Shown here: positions 48,296 through 60,844 of the stretch, piece after piece
Position numbering within the stretch: the first letter of the stretch is position 1
How the letters are laid out: the number at the start of each line of letters is the position of its first letter
Assembly: GCA_948470475.1 (NCBI GenBank)
Contig: OX419343.1
Coordinates: 23,907,569 to 23,971,568 of the forward strand
DNA from: Galaxea fascicularis
Lineage: Eukaryota > Cnidaria > Anthozoa > Scleractinia > Euphylliidae
Direction of reading: 5' to 3'
Length of the DNA stretch: 64,000 nt
Made by a program: the position numbers and the translations under genes
The notes under the pieces: model-generated
What the model was told of the DNA's origin: nothing
Database searches by the model: none
What the model saw: only the letters and a program-made list of their open reading frames with translations

Positions 48296-48996
48296 TTTAG
48301 CGGACACAACTTCATCGATTTCTCTCCTCCAGCATACGAAAGTAGCCACGTTTGTTTTGATCGGTTGAGTGTCTGACGTCACGTCCTGTTATGAGAAAGT
48401 CGATCCAGGTCTCGGCGCTTTGCGCGGGCATTTTCGAATTGAGTAATGGCGGCCATCCAAAACCGAAAATGACGATTGAAAAAATGGGACTTCCCTTTGG
48501 AGTTTTGACTTAAAATTTGGCACAGTAAGTAACCAGTACTTATATTTTCGAATTATAAAGAGAACATAGAAATGATATTTTGATCATAATAGCACTTAAA
48601 AAAAAGGCTTACAAAGGGGGGGGGGGGGTCACGGCACGCCAGGAGCCCCCCCCCCCCTGCCCAAGCTACGCCCTTGCTCATCCATATTTGAGTTTAGCTT
48701 CATCTTTCAAAGGAAATCCTTGGTTCATGTAGTTATTCCTGATTGAAAAAATGTTGTCAGGTGAAGAGCACAAACCATAAACGCTACGACACGCATTTTT
48801 TGGCGGATTAAGGCCTAGGTCGAGGTCTCTTCAAAAAAATGTGATTTTTCATAATATAACAGGCCAGAAGAATCAGAAAAGAATGGCACTGAACCACAAT
48901 TTGGCACATAGTAAGTTCTCATCGTCCTTAACAATTTTAAGTATAACAGACTGGTCTTGTTACATGTGCATGTCATGATAATTTCTTTGACAAAGA
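48296..48996. other. no gene seen; G/C homopolymer repeat
   Basis: At 48607-48675 a short element has runs of 12 or more G and 12 or more C and ends in caagctacgcccttgctc, the inverse of the gcgtagcc motif at 46674. No coding region. Confidence 0.4.
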
Positions 48997-49006
48997 ATAA
49001 AGGGGG

Positions 49007-49042
<36 letters not shown>

Positions 49043-49258
49043 GAGGTAATATACAACAATTTTGGTATTATCAACAGAGTTGATAAATGTAAATTGACCA
49101 TCGTACAGGGATTCTAAAAGCTGACGTTTCGAGCGCTAGCCCTTCGTCAGAGCGAATAGTATTCGCTCTGACGAAGGGCTAGCGCTCGAAACGTCAGCTT
49201 TTAGAATCCCTGTACGGTGGTCAATTTACATTTATCAACTCTGTTGATAATACCAAAA
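48997..49258. mobile_element. small Penelope-type inverted-repeat insertion with hammerhead-like core
   Basis: 262 bp flanked by tctttgacaaaga at 48984-48996 and 49259-49271. Two arms of about 98 bp (49059-49157 and 49161-49259) are almost perfect inverse copies around agcgaatagtattcgct. Each arm contains CTGACGA, a 4-bp stem GGGC/GCTC and GAAA, the conserved hammerhead pattern, as in Penelope pseudo-LTRs. The 5' part contains aaagaaactgtggtgctgcg, outside the palindrome. No coding region. Confidence 0.65.
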
Positions 49259-49271
49259 TCTTTGACAAAGA

Positions 49272-50680
49272 GCTGTGCTTGCATGGTTGGCTTATGAGTT
49301 GCCGGAACATTATTACAATTCTGACGTACAGGGAGAAATAAAAGGAACTAGTGTATAATATATATGCGATTTCACTTTAATAAGACAATGTAATGAGACT
49401 TCTGACGACAGGCCTATGGCAATTGTTTCTTTTAATCAGAAGTTAAACCTACAACTGGAATTACTCTGGCGCTGACGAGCCCATTGAAACCGACTTGAAA
49501 GGTGTGGCTTTCTTTTACTACAACGACTTTTAGAACCATGCGACAACACTTGTTCGTTTGAATTCCTAGTCAAACATACAACTTTTTTTAATATTCTGTT
49601 GATTGTTAGATGCAAGGCTTCCCTTTCAAGGGAACCGATATAAGCCATTGAGTGTAACCGTGGAGCATTTAGTGCTTCATATTTCCCCTAGGCCGTAGTT
49701 CCCCAAATCACCATTTCAGCTTATGCCTGTTTTATTTTCAGTGAGAAATATCACTAAGTATGAAGAGATTCTGTGACTTAGCACAGCACAGTCAAAATTA
49801 TTGAACTGCAACACAACCGAATCTCAACTGAATAAGCGACGAGCGATTCATTGTTTTCTCTCCACGTGTGCCTTTCTTCTTTATGTCTTAACTCAGTGTA
49901 ACAAACAAATCCTAAGAAAAGACCGGGTGCACAAAAGCAAACAAAATGTTATTCTTCAGAAGCCGGTAAGAACCTTACACACATCAAATTCATCAAATGG
50001 AGTGGATCTTTAGCAGCTTTAAGCTCTGTTGCGAGCTAACAATTTGCAATCCTATTCCGGTTTGACCGCTCAGTTCGAGTTTTGTCTGCGCCCTTTCAAA
50101 GCCCGCAAACTGAGCGACAATAAAAGTTAGCAGTGTTTTCCGTTCTCATGAAGACAAATTATTTTCCTTATTCAGTTACCTGCTTTAGTTCACTTGTTAT
50201 GTAATACTGATGTGATGTACAAGATCAAGCACCAAATGGTACCAGGCTACCTTGAAAATATTGCCAAACGAAATGATTTCAGTAAAATTATACAGCTTCC
50301 GCAACCGAGACTTTAACCTTACAACGAGTACAATGCTGTACAATGCTGTTGTTATGGTCCAAGTTGTGCGGTTTCGAGAGAAAAGGCACCAACTTTAAAA
50401 GATGTTAAGAAAATGATAAACCGTAGAAATATCTCTGCACTGGACCAACCTCGTTCCCTGTTGTGCACTGGACAACAGTGGCTATATAGCTGTGCCACTT
50501 GCTATTTATGCAACACTTAGTATGTTATGAAATTTTAATTTAAATGTGTGTTTAAAATCTTTTAGGAATTTTAGATTTGTGCGTGAATGTAATCAGAATT
50601 TGTTTAACCACGGAACACCAAACAGCTCAAGAGAACTCGTTCAGTCAAACATGTCCTTGCATTCCAGATCGAATACTGCA
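49272..50680. other. no gene seen
   Basis: AT-rich sequence with short ORFs (49436-49648 minus, 49801-50013 plus) that show no domain. Nothing further can be supported. Confidence 0.4.
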
Positions 50681-51033
50681 TAATAGCTTCATTGGTGTCA
50701 ATTTTCATTTTAAGATTTTCATTGAGTTCAAGAATTGCTTGCTCAGTGGAATAATGTTTCCTGAAGCCAAATTGATGCTTAAATAGAATGTTTTACTTTT
50801 CTATGAAATGATTTAGCTGATTGTACACTAGTCTTTCAAGGATTTTGGCAAATGGAGATAGCACAGCAATGGGGCGGTAGTTGCCAGGGTCTGTCACTGC
50901 ACCAGCCTTAAGGACTGGGGTAACCTTGGAGATCTTGAAGACATCTGGAATAGTTCCTGATTCAATTGATTCATTAAATAAGTTTGTGAGGGGAGTGGAG
51001 AGCAGATTGCTGGCAATCTTGATTTGATAGTTA

Positions 51034-52194
51034 AGCCTGGTTTCCATATGATCGTCCGGATTGTCCCGATCGTCCCAGTCGTCTCAAAAAATGTTCAGAC
51101 GGTCGGGACGATCATATGGAAACGCTACCCAGACGATCGCAAACGACCCGGACGACTGAGATGACCTCGATCGCTTGGATAGAATTGAGTTCTATCTGGA
51201 CGATCGGGACGATCGTGTAAATTTTGAAGCGATCATATGGAAACGCTCTCAGACGACTGAGACGATCGGGACGATCGAAGACTATCCCAGAAGTCATCAC
51301 TCTTATCCCACATTTCCGGCTAGTACTTGTTTCCATCTCTCAAAATGACTTCGAAGATATACCGCTGGGCAGTTACAACATGGTTTGGTATGGGTGCTCA
51401 CTCCACCGTGGGCTCAAAATGTCAGTTTGAGAGATGGAAATAAGTGGAAGCCATGTCCTAGCTCACGGGCTCCATTTTAAAATGGCGGCAGAAAACAGGG
51501 AGTTAAACACGTCGCTCTTTATGGAAGAAGTGCAAAAATATCCTGCAATTTACAACAAAATTTTTTAAGGACTATAAGAATAAGTTTATAGGGATGAATA
51601 TCTAGACAGCAATAGGAGAGAAATTCGGGTGGGACGCGGCTGAAACAGAAAAAAAATATAAGAATGTCCGAACTGCGTATGGGCGATACTTTAGAAAAAA
51701 AAAGTGTGTTCCATCTGGCTCTGGGCGCGATGCTGTCCCCTCTCCAGCAGAATTCAGTAGTTTGGTTTGGTTGTCAAACCACATCAACCAACGACCATCC
51801 ACTGTTACAAACGTGAAGAGTCTCGATGAAAGCGAAGATGATGCAGATCATGGTGAAGAGGCAGAAAGCATAAACAATGTCCAAGACTCGCTTGAATACC
51901 CAAAACCTGTGTCCGTCGGATTCTTTGAGCTCTTCTACGACGTAAAATCGAAAGAATAACAAGCCAGGAGACTCGCTCTGCGATTGATGTCCGCCAGTTC
52001 GTTTCCGAATATCGTGCCAAAACTCTGTTGTCGGAAAATCGAAAAATCGAAAATCGTTGACAACCGCGCGTCTTCAGTATTTGAAGCGATCGAGACGATC
52101 ATATGGAAACCAGCAATCGTCTCAGTCGTCCCGATCGTCTCGAAATTTTTGGAAACGACTGGGACGATCGGGACGATCATATGGAAAACAGGCT
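51034..52194. mobile_element. PIF/Harbinger element with TTA target duplication
   Basis: The ends read AGCCTGGTTTCCATATGATCGTCC and, inverted, AGCCTGTTTTCCATATGATCGTCC (23 of 24 equal). TTA flanks both sides (51031-51033, 52195-52197), the hallmark of PIF/Harbinger. Subterminal regions are packed with gacgatcggg-type repeats, possible transposase-binding sites. It holds a MADF-type gene remnant but no DDE transposase, so it is non-autonomous. Confidence 0.85.
51482..51959 (+). pseudogene. MADF/Myb-like accessory protein of Harbinger, broken
   Basis: Starts at ATG 51482 with FMEEVQKYPAIYNKIF, the first MADF helix. A frameshift at a T run (about 51567) and an in-frame TAG at 51603-51605 follow. 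The rest, open to TAA 51957-51959, contains IGEKFGWDAAETEKKYKNVR and YGRYFRKKKCVPSGSGRDAV, as in the DNA-binding accessory protein encoded next to Harbinger transposases (family knowledge). The tail is acidic. Confidence 0.75.
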
Positions 52195-53152
52195 TTAGGA
52201 TATCTATAGTGGCTTCATGCCTATGAAGGCCACACAGTGCTTACTCAACTTGTACTGAGTTCACTGGGGAAAGAAAAAAAACTGAACTATGATTTGCAGG
52301 GCGGAAAGCACAAGGTTTTATACTTGAGTGAATTGTGGATGCCACACATTTGGACCAATGTTTATAAAACATGCATTGAACTGATTGACAATGTCATGTT
52401 TGTCGGTGTAGGTTTTTCCATTGCAGTGTAGCTTTGATGGAACCTTTAGGTTTCCTGTTTATAATGGTGCCTAATAACTTCAATGTATTTTTTAGATTGT
52501 TCTTATTTAGTTCAAATTGCTGCTTGTAGTAGGATGACTTACAGGTCCATTTCAGTTTATTCAGGGTATTTGAGTATTTTTTTATAGATCTTTAGAAAGA
52601 AAGTGTGCGCGATGCATTTTCTGCTTGTTTCTTATAGATTGTAATAAAATATCTGTTATCCAGGATTTGTGAATCTTTTGCTTTAGACGGCTGCGGGGTA
52701 TGAGTTTAATAGGCGCATGTTTATTGGCTATGTCTTTAAGTTTTTCAACAAAGTTGTTGGCTTCCTTGTGGATGTCAGTTGGGTCATTTAAGATACTACT
52801 CCAGTCAGCCAACTTTATGTCATTCAGATAGGTCTCCGAGTCAAAATGTGAGTAGTCCCTGAAAAATCGTTTTGATTTTAGCCTTGCTATCTGTCTCCTT
52901 ATGAGGCAGAAGGTTGGCAGGTTGTCTGATATGTCCATGGTTAAAATACCAGGCATGATTTGATCAGTAGAAATGTTTGTGTAGATATGATCAATAAGAC
53001 TTGCGGTATGGCTTGTAATCCTAGTAGGTTTTGTCATGACCGGGAAGAGGTTGTTAGTGTATAGCATATCGAGGTAGTCTTCAGTTTTGGAATGTGTACC
53101 TAATTTTAAAAAGTCAATACTCATGTCCCTTAAGATAAATCTTTATACCCGG

Positions 53153-53810
53153 AAAGAAAAATTCAAGAAAATCCTCATTTTTAAAGAGAAATTGCCATAT
53201 GAATATTGAAACAATAGTATCTGAATTTTGCTCCATTTTGCTCGTTGATCAATTTTTATTGTTTAAATATTGATAAGCGATTTACAATGATTTTCAGAAA
53301 GTAAATAAGATTTAATTGCTTCCAATTGTGTCTGCGTTGGTATGTGCACTATCGGTTTGCCTCATTTTCAGGGGTCAATTCCACTCCCAATACCTGGCCT
53401 TGATAGCCAATCTGATGGCGAGGTAGTCTCGGTTAATATAAGAGCTCTAGCGTACTAACTTGGACAACATGTTTATTTCATCCCCTTCTTTATACCCAGC
53501 AATAACAATCCAAGAAAATCCTCATATTCAAAGAGAAATTGCCATATGAATATTGAAACAATAGTATCTGAATTTTGCTCCATTTTGCTCATTGATCAAT
53601 TTCTATTGTTTGGATATTCATAGGTGATTTTCTCGGTTAGTATAACAGCTCTAGCATTGTAACTTGGACCACATGTTCAGTCCTTGCCCTTCTTTATACC
53701 CAGCAAGAAAAATCCAAGAAAATCCTCATTTTCAACGAGAAATTACCATATGAATATTGAAACAATAGTACCTGAATTTTGCTCCATTTTGCTTATTGAT
53801 CTTGATGAAA
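53153..53810. repeat. tandem repeats of about 190-350 bp inside the LINE
   Basis: Three copies of a block with ccaagaaaatcctcat, gagaaattgccatatgaata and gaattttgctccattttgct, near 53160, 53510 and 53700. Unequal spacing shows an extra segment in the first interval. No coding sequence. Confidence 0.75.
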
Positions 53811-54780
53811 CTCATTGAACTTGATGCGTGGATTGGTTTAGAGAACTGACGAGGTTCTCCAGCTGAGTTATAAAATGATCAAGATTAGACGGCGGGTGCC
53901 TGTATATGCATCCCACAATCATGTTAGGTTTGTGATCTTGTAAGATTTCAATTCAGCAGGATTCTGCCCCTTTGATCTATGAATAACATTTATGGAAGAT
54001 AAATGTAGATACCAACACCATCAGCGCTTTTTTAGAATCAGTGCTGTAAAATTTGTAGTTAGGAAAAACTGTGTAAGCTCATGAGTTACAGTTCATTCTA
54101 GTTTCAGTTACAGCGATTACATCAGGTATATTATCAAAGCAGTATAAAAGGTCATGTAAGAGCTCGAAGTTTTTTTTTAAGACTTCTGACATTACAATGA
54201 AAGAGAAAAAGGGAACCGTTATCTGTATCCGCTAAAAGGTTATTAGCATCAGTTATGGAATAGTACTCAGAGATAGGGGTTGACAACGTTAAATCAGGAT
54301 CAGATTGGTCAAACTTGTCAGGATTTGGAAGGATACTGTACAGATCATCACCAGAGTTGATGAAGTCATTGACATGACCAGAACCAAGTATAAATCTAAA
54401 TTCCCTTTCATCTAATTCATTAAATGGGGGTATCCAAACATTTAAAGCAGCCATTATTGAATAACTACTAAGTTGTTTACAAGGAGGACAAACTAGTTAT
54501 ATAACACTTCAGTCTGATGGAGTAGTGAAGTCATCAAATTCTTCAAATGTTGTAAACGTAAATGTCTGTGAGGTTTCGTGTTTACGAACATAGATCTTAC
54601 CATTGTTCGTCCATAGGAATTTGAATTTGTTTTCCTTCTTGAATTTGTTTATCCTACCAAAGAGATCACTTCCCTGGGTCAGGGATTCGTTAATGTATAT
54701 AGCCGAGTCTTGGTGGATGCTTTTTCCCATCTCACAAGCCACAGATGGAAGCACGCCTGATGTTTCATGAGAGTCAAGAG

Positions 54781-56688
54781 CCTTAATCTATCTCTGATCT
54801 TTGCACGAAAAAAAGACGGAGTTACTGCTTCTTACCCCTTGTTCCATAGATAACCTCTTGAAAATCACTTTCTTAAAAATTCTAATTGCTTTGTCCCCAC
54901 GCGTTTTTATAACAGTTAGCGAAATGCATATATTCGGCATTTTTCTTAATTGGACTTTTCACGAAAACGAAAGTTGAAATAAAGCTTCTTGCAAAGAATG
55001 GGCTGACATTTTCTTTTAAGAATATACATAGAAATTGTACCGAGCGGAAACAAAAAGGCGAGATGCAGATGAAATCATACAGTGCCGAATTAATTACACT
55101 TTTATGTTTTTTTTAATTTGGGAGGGTTTCCGTAATGACGCGCGATATTATTATTTTTTTTAACAAGAGAATAATTTGAAATATTCTTATGCTTACACCA
55201 TATTAATTTATGGACAGGAAGTGGAGACAGGTTAACAACTACTTGGAAGCGCTTTCTAAATGAGCAATCTTTAACGCTTCGTGTTTCTGTAGGTTTACCT
55301 CACTTTCGTTCCTTTAAATTCCCGCTTACCAATATTGCTCAACAATTAATCCACGCGCCTTTTTTGATTTCATGAATAGCTGCACAAATGCGAAAGCATA
55401 ATGAGAAAAGAAAGAAATCTGAAAACGAGCCAACAAAGTTCAGACATTCGACAAACCCCTGCAGACACCTTTTACATTTTGTTGTCCGTGTTACTGGTTT
55501 TCTCAAATATGGTCGTTGACATTCATCAGTGAAACGTTCATTTATTATTCAAACGTTCTTGGGTAAAACCACTTGCATAATGGACAAAAAAGATATCTCC
55601 TTCTCTCCTGATTGCCTCCAGTGCATCAGCCGTGAATGACAGTCGCACCCATTAGCCATTCATTACCAGGTGTATCTACGGAATTCACTATGTAATAGGG
55701 AAGCGTCGGTAAAACCTCATAAAAGAGCGTTTATTCAGAAAGGCATTTGTAACCATACAAAGTTACTCATTGGTTACTACGGCCCCGTGCTAGAGGGCAT
55801 TACCCCTTAATCTAAATAAAGTTGGAGCCCAAGCATTAGCCGAATCATGGACAGCTGTTTCGGCCTTCTTAGGCCTCGTAAGCATGGCATAGCTAATATC
55901 CAGGCTCAAGAAACTTTATTTGGTAGATTTAAGGGGTAATGCTCGCTATCACGTGGCCATAGTGCCCAACGAGTGGCCTTCAGCTTACCTAAACACATCT
56001 AATTTATGTGGTATTCTTATCTTGCTATTAGGACGATTGATAGTCTTACTCCTTTATAACCGTCATTCCTTGATGGCGAGTGCTCTGTTCAAACAATGCA
56101 TTAAACTTAGCTACCACAAAATAGGCTTAGTCTAAAAATGATAAATCGATGAGATTAGCCTTTCTGTGCTTGATAAACAAGTTTTAATTTGCCGCGTATT
56201 TTCTAGGCTAGATACCATGGCTTCAAAAGCTTGCCTCTAGAAAAAAAGATAATTCATCGAACACAGAAAGGCCAATCTCTTGGAGTTATCATTTTTAGAT
56301 CAAGTAACCAATGAGTGACAAGTGAGTGATTTTCAGCTTCCATCGACACATGAATTTGTGAGGTAGTCTTGTGACTCTAAGCCACATCTGCCACAAGCTT
56401 CACGTTTCCATAAATTTTAGACAAATATTTGTTTAGAACATGGTAGCAAATTTGGCGATCGTTTCGCTTATATTTAGGTAACATAAACTATTTGGACAGT
56501 ATGACTGGCCTTAACTTAGTAATACAACTTTGTATGGTTACGAATGCCTTTCTGTATAAACCGCTTCTCATGAGGTTTTACCGACGCTTAACACGCTTCC
56601 CTCTTACAAAGTGAATTCTGTCGATACACCTGCCAGTGAATGACTAATGGGGTGCGACGAATGTGAACGACCATATTTGAGAAAAACA
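54781..56688. repeat. GPCR spacer copies, palindrome centre near 56.15 kb
   Basis: No gene. 54760-56140 follows the same order and orientation as the spacer 2285-3240 plus 8625-8850. From about 56150 to 56688 the spacer reads in the opposite orientation (reverse complement of about 8110-8900). The switch lies in the aaaatgataaa block. It ends at the copy E breakpoint. Confidence 0.65.
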
Positions 56689-57137
56689 TTGGAATGAAGC
56701 GTTCGGAGAATCCTCATCTCATACCGACTTACCTGCTCAGATATCACGTTGTATTATTTTATATCCCTTTTGCCCTATCAACCCTACTCTACTCTGTTGT
56801 TCTCATCAAGCTCAACACACAGGTGTTTCCAGGCAAACAATCAGCCAACGCTGAGCAACTCAGAGCGAAAACAAACAGAAACGTGCTGAAGTTGGCCATT
56901 GCTATCATGCTGGGGTTTGCACTGTGCTGGTTACCCTTGAGTATTATAGCAATGATATTCTACGTTGACAGTGACATTACTATAACTTGTACCGTCTTCA
57001 TCTGTTCCCGAATTTTCTACTTTCTCGCCCGTTCAAATTGTGCCATCAATCCATTGATCTGTTTTACTTTCAGTCGTAACTATCAAAGAGCCCTCAGGGG
57101 ATCGTTAAGATGTTTTAGCAACACAGATCAGCACTAA
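56689..57137 (+). pseudogene. class A GPCR, copy E, 5'-truncated
   Basis: It begins in the middle of the receptor (tggaatgaagcgttcggag), joined to spacer text gaacgaccatatttgagaaa, the same junction as copy C but in opposite orientation. A one-base change near 56720 alters frame relative to the receptor start, after which TM5, TM6 (CWLPLS) and TM7 (NPLICFTFS) are open to an NTDQH tail. A 147-codon frame starting at ATG 56694 covers this. TM1-TM4 and the ligand-facing half are missing, so receptor function is not expected. Confidence 0.9.
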
Positions 57138-58540
57138 ATCTTCAGTAGAAATTATCTGTATTCAGTGTACCGGTTTATGAACCCCTACCTAACTACAATG
57201 TTTCAGTTTCCTCAATTTCTTTCTGATTCACTCAATAATTGGTTAAAAATTCGACACCTTAAGTAAAACGAACTTAAGTAAGTAGGTTGCAGGCTTTCAA
57301 AGGAATATGTCCCGTTTGTAGACGGAGTTAAGCGCGACGGAGGAGTCAGACGCCTCTTTCAGGCGTATTGTAAAAACAAAGCGTGTGTCTCAGTTTCAAA
57401 AACTTTCTCGCAACAAGGCTGGTGGTTTGAGGAAACCTGATCCACAGTAAAACATTTTCACCACAAGCCGGAACAAACTGTAGTTGTTTTACCATTCAAC
57501 ACTTCTCAAAACATTTCAAAGCATACAAATTGAAAATGTAGACTTTCAAAGCGGAGATAGTTTCCTCTCTACGAAACCGCTCAGTACTTGTACATGAGGA
57601 AAGACTGTTAGTTCATGAAAAAATATTGTAGATATACCTGTTGTGACCTGTTCGATGAATTAGCTGACAGACCTTTGGGAGACATTAATGCTAAATTGTT
57701 ATTGACCATTCTTTGTATATGAAATAAGGATTACAGGAGTGTCATTTCCAGTGGAATTTGCCTTTGAAATAACCTTGGTATTTCTGAAACGGCTCTAGTT
57801 AGAATAAGGCGCTTGACTTTAAATTTAAGACAATAAAGACAGGTTTAGAGAAAGTGCGATCACATATTAGCTAATATTTTATGATACCTTAATGCAAACA
57901 AATTACTTCGTTCCTAAAAAATTGACAACGATATGAGCAATGTTTTGCGTTTTATCAAGTGATTTGTAAACCGGAAGCGTGTTTCCATTGATTCCTTCAA
58001 GAATCCGTAATCCCCATAATTTGCTTTTCTTGTGTGAATTATTTTGACAATATTCCTCAACAAATGAAAAACCAAACCGGAAAATGTAATGCACAGCACT
58101 GTATAATTTCCTGGATTTCATCTACTTCTCGCCTGCCTTCTCTTTCCGCTCAGTACCATTGCCATGTCTGTTAAAAAGACAATTTTTAACCCACGATGAC
58201 TTCCTGCAAGAAGCCTATTTTTGCTTTCGTTTTCAGGAAAAGCGAGATTCGTGAAAAGTCCAGTTAAGTCCACTAACTGCTATTTTTCATGAATAAAAGC
58301 GCGAGCCACAAAACGCGGAATTTTTGAAAGACAGTGATCTTTAAGAGGTTATCTATGGCGAAAGGGAAAAGGAGGAGTAACTCTGTCTTTTTTTGTACAA
58401 ATTAAGGTTAGAGATAGATTAAGGTTCTTGATTCTCTTGTCCCTCACTTCTTTCGACTGAACGGTATATTCGTCGAAAGGCTACTAAAGATTGGCTGGCG
58501 AAACCATTTATAATTTCTATTTTCAATAAATATCGTTCCG
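57138..58540. repeat. GPCR-unit 3' flank, inverted copy
   Basis: No gene. It matches the reverse complement of 1-960, and its outer part (58110-58540) matches the reverse complement of about 9720-10380. It is the downstream spacer of copy E. Confidence 0.7.
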
Positions 58541-58867
58541 AGACTCCTTATATAATCGCCACTTTTGAGACTCCTTAAAATTGCCACTTTTAAGTCTCCT
58601 CATAATCGCCACTTTTGACACTCCTTAAAATTGCCACTTTTAAGACTCCTTAAAATTCTCACTTTTGAGACTCCTTATAATCGCCACTTTCAAGACTCCT
58701 CATAATCGCCACTTTTGACACTCCTTAAAATTGCCACTTTCGAGACTCCTTAAAATTGCCACTTTTGAGACTCCTTATAATCGCCACTTTTGAGACTCCT
58801 TATAATCGCCACTTTTAAGACTCCCTAAATTTGCCACTTTTAAGACTCCTTATAATTGCCACTTTTA
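58541..58867. repeat. 23-24 bp minisatellite
   Basis: About 13 copies of a unit close to gagactccttataatcgccacttt, alternating ataatcgcc and aaaattgcc variants. Confidence 0.9.
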
Positions 58868-60840
58868 AGACTCCTTAAGTTCAAGTTCAAGTTCAAGTTT
58901 ATTAAAGACTTAAAAAACATACAGAGAAAAATTACGCATTGCTCGCAGTTAGCAACAGCTATTCGAGGCGAGCAGTGGATTTGACGCATTACTAATTTAC
59001 AACAATTCAAACTTACAAAGTGAAAAAAAAGGAACTTACAATAAAGTAACAGGTAAAACAAGAGAAACAAATCAAAGTACAATGACAAAGAACTAGGACT
59101 GGATGTGTACAGTTAAAGAGACGAGATTTACGATAACAGGAAGATACATATACGGTTACTTAACAATATTTAGAGTAAAAAGGAAGGTTATATTATATTA
59201 CTTTGAGCACTTAAGTTAAGCGAACATAGGCATAGAAGGAAATATAATATAAATGTACAAGTAAGTTAGATAATGTTGACAAGAGCAGGATGGATTATCC
59301 AAATATAATACACTCTGGGTTTTCAAGATATTTTCAGTTTTTGATCAAATCAGGTAGGTCAATGTAATCGTCTGCCTCGAGAATTTTTGAAGAAGCAAAT
59401 TTTGAATTTTGCGTTTAAAATTCGTTTTGGGTGTGCGACGTATAGCAACTGATTTGAAGTAATGAAGGTCCAGAGGTAACAGATTAGAGGAGATGAAGAA
59501 AGGTGCTCCGTGAGATTTATAGTCACCAAAAAACATAAGGCGGAGGGCCCGTTTCTGCAGGCGTAAGAGTTTCCCAGAATTCCATACAATAAATAAGGTT
59601 GGATAAGTGATATATAGATATGATGTAAAGTGTGCAAAGGTACGAAGGGTCTTAATCTAGCAATAATACCCAATTGACATGCTTATTTTCGATGCAATGA
59701 AAGAGATGTGATGTTTCCAAGAGACTGTTCTCGTCAATAAGCACGCCCAGGTATTTAACAAAGTTTTTGCACTCTAAAGAAACGTAGGAATTGCTGAGGT
59801 GGTCAAAAACTTTCAAATTGACTTGGTAAAGTAGTTTTTTCTGTCTAGCTAGAAAAATTACGAAATTAGATTTTTTTTTAATAGTTAGAGATAGCTTGTT
59901 TGCTATTAGCCAGGCATAAACCTTAGAAAGCTCGTTGTTCACAGTGGACTCAAGCGATTTGAGGTTTTTATCTGCATAAATTATAAAAGATTCGTGTCGT
60001 CCGCAAATAAATAAAACTTCAATTGGTTACAGCTGTTGCAAATATCATTTACATAAATAAGGAAGAGCAGGGGTCCTAAAACCGATCCTTGTGGGATTCC
60101 AGATAGTAGTATTTCTTTACTATATTTATTTCTGGGGCCAATTTCGATTCAGTAATCTGCTTACGTCCTACGAGATATGAGGTAAACCAATCATTTATAA
60201 TGCCTCGTATCCCACAGTGACTCGGTTTCTGCAGTAATGTTGAGTGATTTACGGTGTTGAAGGCTTTCTGCAGATCAATAAATATACCGCATGTGTACAG
60301 CTTTTTATCCATGTTGGTTTGAATTTGATTGATTATGTCCAAAATAGCATGCTCGGTCGATCTTTTCTCTCAAGGATATTGTATCTTTCGAGATACGATT
60401 TTAGGCGATAATACATCATTTTTTTCGAAAATTCGATTGAAAATTGAGAGTAACGATGTGGGTCTATAGTTGGACTTGTCAGACTCATCATTACTTTTAT
60501 ATAATGGGATAACTTTAGCAAGTTTTTATTTAGATGGATATATCCCATTTTCAATCGATCTGTCATAAGAAGCGCGATGGAGGTTGACTTATAATATATT
60601 TTGCGGATCTTAAGATTCGACTTGGAAAGGAGTATAAACCATTTACAAAGAACAAGCCAGGGTCACTCAAGTCTGGAAGATATTCAGAAAATTGCTTAGA
60701 TGGATTAGGCATTTTGGAAGCCAGGTTATGTCCGATTGACGAGAAACACTTATTCATGATATTTGGAAACTCTGAGGAATTGTATGAAATTTGATCGTTT
60801 CCCGGACATTTGAACGAAGTTATATTTTTGGGCACATTCT
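58868..60840 (-). mobile_element. CR1/L2-like LINE, reverse transcriptase part, decayed
   Basis: Reading right to left in several frames: KMPNPSKQFSEYLPD (near 60690), PHRYSQFSIEFSKK (near 60450), RT motif GIFIDLQKAFNTVNHSTLL (60290-60230), GIPQGSVLGPLLFLIYVNDI (60105-60045), the catalytic FADD box (about 60008-59997), a thumb region with KYLGVLIDE (near 59745), and the C-terminal region (59670-59340). The 3' UTR ends in a (TTGAAC)n tail at 58876-58896. Stops and frameshifts make it non-functional. Confidence 0.85.
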
Positions 60841-60844
60841 GCTT

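Larger units (their letters stand above)
50690..54780 (-). mobile_element. CR1/L2-like LINE, fragmented
   Basis: Reading right to left: the end of ORF1 (54754-54509, with FGRINKFKKENKFKFLWTNN and GKIYVRKHE), the start of ORF2 (54454-54152, with LFHCNVRSLKKKL), an endonuclease part near 53910-53815 with a GCIYRHPP motif, the endonuclease end (53124-52582, with SLIDHIYTN and DISDNLPTF), and the RT start (51030-50690, with PVLKAGAVTDPGNYRPIAVL and QFGFRKHYSTEQAILEL). The RT catalytic half and the 3' end are missing. The copy is interrupted by a Harbinger element (51034-52194) and by tandem repeats (53153-53810). Confidence 0.85.

Noticed and set aside
46671..48680. A single 2-kb element bounded by the gcgtagcc/ggctacgc poly-G motifs
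   Set aside because: The two motifs also share direct text (acaaagggggg...gtcac) and look like two independent short repeats; no reliable target duplication was seen.
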